Assembly (NCBI RefSeq): GCF_000337415.1
Contig: NZ_AOJD01000061.1
Coordinates: 19,358 to 83,357 of the forward strand
Source: Halorubrum tebenquichense DSM 14210
GTDB lineage: Archaea; Halobacteriota; Halobacteria; Halobacteriales; Haloferacaceae
Reading direction: 5' to 3'
DNA length: 64,000 nucleotides
Shown: one piece after another, positions 59,402 to 64,000 of the stretch
Layout: each line of letters begins with the position of its first letter
Position numbering within the stretch: position 1 is the stretch's first letter
The notes under the pieces: generated by a model
The model's database searches: none
Told to the model about the DNA's origin: nothing
The model's input: only the letters and a program-made list of their open reading frames with translations
Program-made: the position numbers and the translations under genes

Positions 59402-59617
59402 ATGCCACGAGTGAAGATAACGGTGCCGGAGCATCTGGAGATGCAGATCGCCCAGATGGTCGAGGAGGGCGAGTTCCTCAACCGGGAGGAGGCGGTCGAG
59501 GAACTGCTATCGACGGGCATCAAGGCGTACAAGACGAGCGGCCCGAGAGACGACGACGACTCCAGCGGTTTCGAGGACGAGGGGATGATGGGCCACGAAG
59601 ACGAGTACGTCTTCTGA
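59402..59617 (+). CDS. Ribbon-helix-helix (CopG-type) transcriptional regulator
   Basis: The 71-residue protein starts MPRVKITVPEHLEMQIAQMVEEGEFLNREEAVEELLSTGI, the ribbon strand and the two helices of an RHH domain (residues 1-45), with NREE as the helix-turn-helix joint. A disordered acidic tail follows. The divergent molybdopterin oxidoreductase gene and the intervening palindrome suggest it regulates that gene and itself. Start at 59402 rather than 59372: the TATA-like box lies just before it. Confidence 0.88.
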   Translation: MPRVKITVPEHLEMQIAQMVEEGEFLNREEAVEELLSTGIKAYKTSGPRDDDDSSGFEDEGMMGHEDEYVF

Positions 59618-59691
59618 CCGCGCGCTTCTGACCGCGCACCGCTCCGCTCGGGGTCCGGGAACGCGGAACCGTGCGTACCGGCCTCAACAAC

Positions 59692-59699
59692 GCTTAAAG
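59692..59699 (+). promoter_or_regulatory. TATA-like box of the UPF0058 gene
   Basis: The sequence gcttaaag is centred about 28 bases before the ATG at 59724. Confidence 0.5.
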
Positions 59700-59723
59700 G
59701 GCCTACAGACCGTATCCGAGGGT

Positions 59724-60002
59724 ATGCACAAGGACGAACTGCTCGAACTCCACGAACAGATGGTGACGATCATGGAGCACTTCCGCGCGCAGGAGACGGT
59801 GGACGGGTCGCTCTTCGACCCCTACGACGAGCTCGACGTCGACCCCTCCCACGTCCACAAATCGAAGAGCGAGCACAAACACGCCGTGTTCGTCCTCGGT
59901 AACGCCTTAGCGAACGCGATGAGCGAAGACGAGTTCTCGCCCGCCGGCCGCGTCGGCAAGCGGATGGAGGAGCTCGCCGACGACGCCGAAAGCAAGATCT
60001 GA
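59724..60002 (+). CDS. UPF0058 family protein
   Basis: The 92-residue protein begins MHKDELLELHEQMVTIMEHF and continues SLFDPYDELDVDPSHVHKSKSEHKHAVFVLGNALANAMSED, the signature of the UPF0058 archaeal family. It is a small helical cytoplasmic protein with no assigned function. It has its own promoter and is read in the same direction as the RHH gene. Confidence 0.92.
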   Translation: MHKDELLELHEQMVTIMEHFRAQETVDGSLFDPYDELDVDPSHVHKSKSEHKHAVFVLGNALANAMSEDEFSPAGRVGKRMEELADDAESKI

Positions 60003-60213
60003 GACGAACGCTCTCCCGCGGTGGACCGGGGGATCGGTCGGCGTTTTCGGGGCCGTCTCGATTGGTGCTCCCGTACGTCCGAGTCTCTCGCTTCGGATTT
60101 CTCCCGCCTCTGACTCTCTCCGTTTCCGAGCCTCCCTCGCTTCCGGCCTCCCGTTCGTCGCGGAACGCTGCCGACCCCCGAATTGATGTGCGCGCGGCCC
60201 TCTCCGTCGTGAC

Positions 60214-62118
60214 ATGGTCGCGGAGGCGCTGACGTCGGACGCCGTTCACCTCGCCGCGGGGGCCGCGGGCGTCGTCGTCGCGCTCGGCGCGGTGTACCTC
60301 GTCGACCGCCCGGCCGGCGACTGGACGCGGGCGCTCCGCTCGCGGCTCCTCCTCGGCGTCCCGTGGGGGACGCTCGTCGTGATCGCGGGCGTGATCGGGG
60401 TGTACCTGTTCGTCCAGTCGGGGATCGACGACCCGAACCGGCCGGTCGTGATCCCGTTCCGGTCGTGGTCGTACTTCTACCCCGAGGGCCTCTTGTGGTC
60501 CAGTTTCGCGCACTCGGGCCGCGGACACGTCACCGGAAACCTCCTGTCCGCGCTCGTCGCCGGCGGGCTCGCCGAGTACGCGTACGGCCACTTCCCCGGC
60601 GGCCGCGAGGTCGACGAGCCGGAGCCGCTCACCGCCCGACTCCGGCGACTGCCGAGTAAAGCGCGGGGCATCCCGCGGCGGATCCGACGCCTGCCGAGCC
60701 GGATCGCGGCCGCCGGGTCGCTCGCGTCGAACCCCTACGTCCGGGCGTTCCTGATCGTCCCCGGTGCCGCCGTCGCCTTCGGGCTCCTCTCCGCGCTGTT
60801 CGCGCTCGGCCCGGTGATCGGTTTCTCGGTCGTCGTGTTCGCGTACTGGGGGTTCGCGCTGGTCACTCGCCCCGTCGCCGCGCTCGTGGCAATGGCGGGG
60901 ACGACGCTCGTCCGCGTCCTCTACGACGCCCTCCGAGTCCCGGTCGCGTTCGCCGAGGCGTCCCCCTCCTACGGCGCGCCGAGCTGGGCGAACATCGCGA
61001 TACAGGGGCACGCGCTCGGGCTCATCGGCGGCGCGCTGATCGCGGTCGTCCTCGTTCGACGCCGGAGTCGGGGCCGGAGCGACGAAGGCCGAGGGCCAGG
61101 CGAGGAGGGACCCGAGCCGGACGCGGCGAGGAGCAGGTGGAGCCGCCACCCGAACGCGACCGCGGGGGACAGCGAATCGAGCGCGGGCGCGACCGAGCGC
61201 TCCGCGCTCGTCGTGTTCGGCGCGCTGCTCCTGTTCGGTGCCTCGCGGCGGCTGTGGGCGGTGTACTGGTACCTCGGGAACGAGCAGTACGAGCTGTACC
61301 GCGCGGTGGGGCTCGGGCTGCTCGCCCTGCTGGGGGCGATCGTCGCGGTCGCCGCCGTCTCGCGCGACGAGCCGCTGTGGCCGGACCGGGCGGTCCCGAA
61401 CCCGGAGACGCTCCGGGCCGGGATCCGGTCCGCGACGCCCGCCGCGATCGGGATCCTCCTCCTCGTCGCGGCGCTGGCGGTCGTCGCGGGACCGGGCGTC
61501 GTCCCGAACCTCGCCGCCGTCGACGACGGGGACCTCCCCGGCGACCCGGTCGAGGTCGAGGGGTATCAGGTGACGTACGCCGAGGACGTCGAGGACCGGC
61601 TCGTGAGCGTCGTCGACGTGGAGGCGTTCGGCCGCTCGACGTCGGTCAACACGTCGGGCGTGATCGTCAGCCACCCGGACCGCGAGATATGGACGACCGC
61701 CGTCTCGAAGGGCAACCTCGCGTTCTGGGGGTACCGCGCGGTCGACGTGGGCGGCACGGGCTGGCGCGAGACCGTCTGGGTCCAGCGGGTCGGCTGGGTC
61801 GCGACCGGCGGCGGCCCGACCTACCGGGTCGACGCGGTCCGAAACGAGACCAGACGGACGCTGTTCGCGAGCGGTCCGGCCCGAGCCGAGCCGCGGATCG
61901 ACGGTCGGAACGTCGTCGTCGCGGCCGCGGAGGGCGGGTTCGAGCTGTCGGTGATCGGCGGCAACGGGAACAACGTCACCGCGCCGCTCCCGGCCGCGAA
62001 CGAGTCGACAACGGTCCGAGGGATCACGTTCGTACGGGAGAACGACGCCGTGTTCGCGGAGCGGGGCGAGACGCGCGTGCGGATCGCGCAACGGGAGACG
62101 TACGAGGGGCGGCAGTAA
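60214..62118 (+). CDS. Rhomboid-family membrane protein with C-terminal ectodomain
   Basis: The 634-residue protein has two parts. Residues about 1-290 form a rhomboid-like bundle: YPEGLLWSSFAHSGRGHVTGNLLSALVAGGLAEYAYG (the H-x-x-x-N element), IGFSVVVFAYWG with a G-F-S candidate serine near residue 208, and NIAIQGHALGLIGGALI with the candidate histidine. A second group of helices runs to about 430 and a beta-rich, probably extracellular C-terminal portion has DVEAFGRSTSVNTSGVIV and YRAVDVGGTGW. The linker between is Ser/Arg/Gly-rich. Serine protease activity is inferred from the family. Length is long for a rhomboid. Confidence 0.8.
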   Translation: MVAEALTSDAVHLAAGAAGVVVALGAVYLVDRPAGDWTRALRSRLLLGVPWGTLVVIAGVIGVYLFVQSGIDDPNRPVVIPFRSWSYFYPEGLLWSSFAHSGRGHVTGNLLSALVAGGLAEYAYGHFPGGREVDEPEPLTARLRRLPSKARGIPRRIRRLPSRIAAAGSLASNPYVRAFLIVPGAAVAFGLLSALFALGPVIGFSVVVFAYWGFALVTRPVAALVAMAGTTLVRVLYDALRVPVAFAEASPSYGAPSWANIAIQGHALGLIGGALIAVVLVRRRSRGRSDEGRGPGEEGPEPDAARSRWSRHPNATAGDSESSAGATERSALVVFGALLLFGASRRLWAVYWYLGNEQYELYRAVGLGLLALLGAIVAVAAVSRDEPLWPDRAVPNPETLRAGIRSATPAAIGILLLVAALAVVAGPGVVPNLAAVDDGDLPGDPVEVEGYQVTYAEDVEDRLVSVVDVEAFGRSTSVNTSGVIVSHPDREIWTTAVSKGNLAFWGYRAVDVGGTGWRETVWVQRVGWVATGGGPTYRVDAVRNETRRTLFASGPARAEPRIDGRNVVVAAAEGGFELSVIGGNGNNVTAPLPAANESTTVRGITFVRENDAVFAERGETRVRIAQRETYEGRQ

Positions 62119-62160
62119 CCGGAGGAGGGCGGGAGTCCGCGCCGGGCGGTCGCGGACCCG

Positions 62161-62784
62161 TCAGGCCCACTCGATCCGGTACACTTCGGTGTCGACGTCG
62201 CGCGCCTCGTCGGTGTGGTGGTCGAACTGTGCCTCGATCCGGAACTCGGCGGCGAACGCGTGGGTCACCTCGCCGCCCTCGTCCGCGGCGAACGCCTCGA
62301 CGAACTCCCGGCTGCCGGCGTTGTGGACCGAGTAAGACACCTCGGCGAGGTCGCTCGCGGTGGCGAGGAACGCCCGGTCCGCGTTGCGGTTCCCGTCCTG
62401 CGCGCCGAACGGGGGGTTCATCACGACGGTCGCCGGCTCGGCGACGGCGAGCGGGGGTCGGGTGGCGTCGCCCCGGACCCAATGGACCGGGGCGCTGGCC
62501 GCGACGCGGCGCTCGTTGGCCCGGGCGACGCTCAGCGGGTCGCCGTCGAGTTCGAGCCCGACGACGCGGGCCGGACCGCGCAGCGCCGCGGCGAGCGCGA
62601 ACATCCCGGTGCCAGCGCCCAGATCGATCACCGTGCGGCCCTCGACGTCGCCGTGGAGGTCGGCGAGGTGGACCACGTGCGCGGCGAGTTCTGGGGGCGT
62701 CGGGTACTGTTCGAGGGCCGCGTCGGGACGCTCGAATCCGGCGACGACGCCGAGCTTGGTCGCGAGCGACCGCTTCGTCGCCAT
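62161..62784 (-). CDS. METTL5-family adenine methyltransferase
   Basis: The 207-residue protein has SAM motif VIDLGAGTGMFALAAALRGPA near residues 50-70, acidic LELDGDPLS, and the N6-adenine catalytic motif VVMNPPFGAQDGNRNADRAFL near 122. The layout is that of METTL5-type enzymes (m6A in small-subunit rRNA). YSVHNAGSREFVEAF is typical of the archaeal form. It probably modifies 16S rRNA or tRNA. Located just downstream of a DUF7523-like gene on the same strand. Confidence 0.9.
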   Translation of the reverse strand: MATKRSLATKLGVVAGFERPDAALEQYPTPPELAAHVVHLADLHGDVEGRTVIDLGAGTGMFALAAALRGPARVVGLELDGDPLSVARANERRVAASAPVHWVRGDATRPPLAVAEPATVVMNPPFGAQDGNRNADRAFLATASDLAEVSYSVHNAGSREFVEAFAADEGGEVTHAFAAEFRIEAQFDHHTDEARDVDTEVYRIEWA

Positions 62785-62787
62785 CGG

Positions 62788-63186
62788 TCAGGCGTCGTCG
62801 TCCGCTCCGACGCGGACGAGTTCGACGCCCTCGCGGTCCGCCCGCTCGGAGAGCGCGGCGAGGACGGTTCGGACCTCGTCGCACTCCGCGTCGGCGGCGA
62901 CGCTGACCTCGATCCGACCGGCACCGAGGAACGACGCGGCGCGGACGAGTCCGCGGAGGCGGTCGGCCTCGCGCTGGCGTTCGAGCGTGCTGTCGGCGTC
63001 GAACTCGGCCTCGGTCGCGACCGCGGCGGGCTGGTAACCGCGGGCCGCGAGCCCCTGTTTGAGGTCGCGGAGGTGGTCGGGCGCGGTGCTGTCGAGGTCC
63101 GACGCGTCGATGACGACGGGGTCGACGTCGGCGGGGCGACAGCCCCGAAGCGTGCGTTCGATGCCGGGTGACGAGGTGGTGCTCAT
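62788..63186 (-). CDS. Conserved haloarchaeal protein (DUF7523-like)
   Basis: The 132-residue acidic protein starts [33 protein letters not shown] and includes [31 protein letters not shown]. It reads as an alpha/beta fold with a final helix. No catalytic motif that I know. It is separated from the METTL5 gene by three bases and is likely co-transcribed with it. The start at 63186 excludes a short upstream extension. Confidence 0.68.
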   Translation of the reverse strand: MSTTSSPGIERTLRGCRPADVDPVVIDASDLDSTAPDHLRDLKQGLAARGYQPAAVATEAEFDADSTLERQREADRLRGLVRAASFLGAGRIEVSVAADAECDEVRTVLAALSERADREGVELVRVGADDDA

Positions 63187-63553
63187 ACACACCCATTGGT
63201 GTAGGTTATACAAAAATCTTTATAGATGTTCTACAGTAATATACCGCGGCGACGAGCGTGAATCGACCGCTCGGGACCGGTGCCGGTTTCGGCCGGCAAT
63301 CCGGTCGGTATCGGGAGCGACGCGGGCGATCGGACGCGACAGATTCCGACCGACCGCCGCGGTCACGTTTTGTGCGTCCCGTCGGGAACGCCGGCGGCTT
63401 CTCGAATCTCCGCAGAGGATGCTCGATTTGCTTGTTCGCGCAGTAAACGCCCTCAGAGCCCCGAAATTCGGACATCGAAACGACGCCGTGTCTGTCAGGG
63501 TCGATTATAGATCTGGACAAGACTTAAATACGAGAATGACCAGAAACGTTTTA
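63187..63553. other. Intergenic region between DUF7523-like gene and TFB
   Basis: This 367-base stretch lacks a convincing gene. An open minus-strand frame (63206-63520) is Arg/Pro-rich with no promoter, and I do not accept it. The left part is AT-rich (acaaaaatctttatagatg at about 63211), which would suit the minus-strand promoter of the DUF7523-like gene; the right part holds the TFB promoter. Confidence 0.6.
63523..63530 (+). promoter_or_regulatory. TATA-like box of the TFB gene
   Basis: The sequence cttaaata is centred about 27 bases before the ATG at 63554. An earlier ATG at 63536 lies too close to the box, so the start at 63554 is favoured. Confidence 0.6.
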
Positions 63554-64000
63554 ATGGAACGTCCGAGCCGCCAGCGGCAACAGGAGCGGAACACGGAGCA
63601 GGAAACGGACGAATCGACGGTTGCCTGTCCGGAGTGCGACTCGGAGAACATCGTCACGGACGCCGATCAGGAGCTGGTCTGTGAGGACTGCGGGCTCGTC
63701 TTGGACGAGCGGAACATCGACCGCGGCCCGGAGTGGCGCGCGTTCAACCACAACGAGCGGCAGTCGAAGTCGCGCGTCGGGGCCCCGATCACGGAGACGA
63801 TGCACGACAAGGGGCTGACGACGACGATCGACTGGAAGGACAAGGACGCCTACGGCCGCTCGCTCTCCTCGGAGAAGCGGTCGCAGATGCACCGCCTGCG
63901 CAAGTGGCAGGAGCGGATCCGGACGAAGGACGCGGGCGAGCGCAACCTCCAGTTCGCGCTCTCGGAGATCGATCGGATGGCCTCGGCGCTCGGCGTTCCC
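63554..64000 (+). CDS. tfb: Transcription initiation factor TFB (5' part, runs off window)
   Basis: The first 149 residues are visible. The N-terminal zinc ribbon is [12 protein letters not shown]...[13 protein letters not shown] (two CxxC knuckles) and the B-reader/linker follows: [32 protein letters not shown]. The first cyclin-like core repeat begins [36 protein letters not shown] recruits RNA polymerase at TATA promoters. Haloarchaea have several tfb paralogues; which one this is cannot be told. The end lies beyond base 64000. Confidence 0.95.
   Translation, partial: MERPSRQRQQERNTEQETDESTVACPECDSENIVTDADQELVCEDCGLVLDERNIDRGPEWRAFNHNERQSKSRVGAPITETMHDKGLTTTIDWKDKDAYGRSLSSEKRSQMHRLRKWQERIRTKDAGERNLQFALSEIDRMASALGVP

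Noticed and set aside
59770..62091. Long minus-strand frame across UPF0058 and the rhomboid gene
   Set aside because: Arg/Pro/Asp-rich low-complexity translation with no motif; antisense to two well-supported genes.
63206..63520. Minus-strand frame before TFB
   Set aside because: Arg/Pro-rich product overlapping promoters, with no motif and no suitable upstream TATA box.

Overview
The window is chromosomal DNA from a halophilic archaeon (Halobacteria), most like Halorubrum or a close relative. The evidence is very GC-rich, strongly third-position-biased coding, acidic proteins, Tat-type RR signals with lipoboxes, a PGF-CTERM tail, an archaeal TFB, a NAC, GatE, the archaeosine enzyme RaSEA, two archaeal tRNAs and many leaderless genes with a TATA-like box about 27 nt upstream of the start codon. 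The genus is an inference.

Layout. 1-7.1 kb: a cut-off gene, an aminotransferase, a TbsP/DUF5821-like regulator, a TrmI-NAC pair and a pterin/folate group (creatininase-family protein, MptE-like kinase, dihydropteroate synthase). 7.3-13.2 kb: small membrane proteins, a DUF192 lipoprotein, a Zn-binding protein coupled to TrmJ, an AzlC/AzlD exporter and an aldehyde:ferredoxin oxidoreductase. 13.5-20 kb: a surface 5'-nucleotidase, then a tightly packed run encoding a DyP-like Tat lipoprotein, a P19/Tp34-like lipoprotein, a cohesin-like protein and a VanZ-like protein. 20-26.2 kb: RaSEA, 5-formyl-THF cyclo-ligase, EngB, a structured dispersed repeat, an enolase-superfamily protein, DUF1405 and FxsA.

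26.26-28.9 kb is an AT-rich island directly after tRNA-Ile(GAU). It begins with a dead fragment of a haloarchaeal tyrosine recombinase and carries short zinc-ribbon proteins and an AT-rich membrane protein. 28.98-33.4 kb: a triple zinc-ribbon protein and a large solitary Eco57I-type restriction-modification protein. 33.4-42.7 kb: YchF-type GTPase, UspA, BirA, ferredoxin, DMT exporter with divergent Lrp regulator, PsiE-like protein and GatE. 42.7-44.1 kb: a second copy of the structured repeat, tRNA-Leu(GAG), a DUF420 protein and a solitary IS200/IS605-like end. 44.2-64 kb: two-domain halocyanin, PurF, RqcH, Elp3, ThiC, a Bax1/DUF790-like protein, an NSUN-type methyltransferase with a PUA-like partner, PAC2, isochorismate synthase, a small molybdopterin oxidoreductase, an RHH regulator, UPF0058, a rhomboid, a METTL5-like methyltransferase and the 5' part of a TFB gene.

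Most genes are housekeeping: tRNA and rRNA modification (TrmI, TrmJ, RaSEA, Elp3, NSUN, METTL5), translation quality control (NAC, RqcH, GatE, YchF), cofactors (pterin, thiamine, biotin, menaquinone) and metal/redox surface proteins. The most unusual item is a ~270-310 bp repeat present twice in opposite orientation (23231-23540 and 42796-43063). Its flanks and loop are conserved, but its 17-bp stem has been replaced by a different, still perfectly complementary sequence. A shorter hairpin covaries as well. This suggests a structured RNA or mobile element that is, as far as I know, not described.
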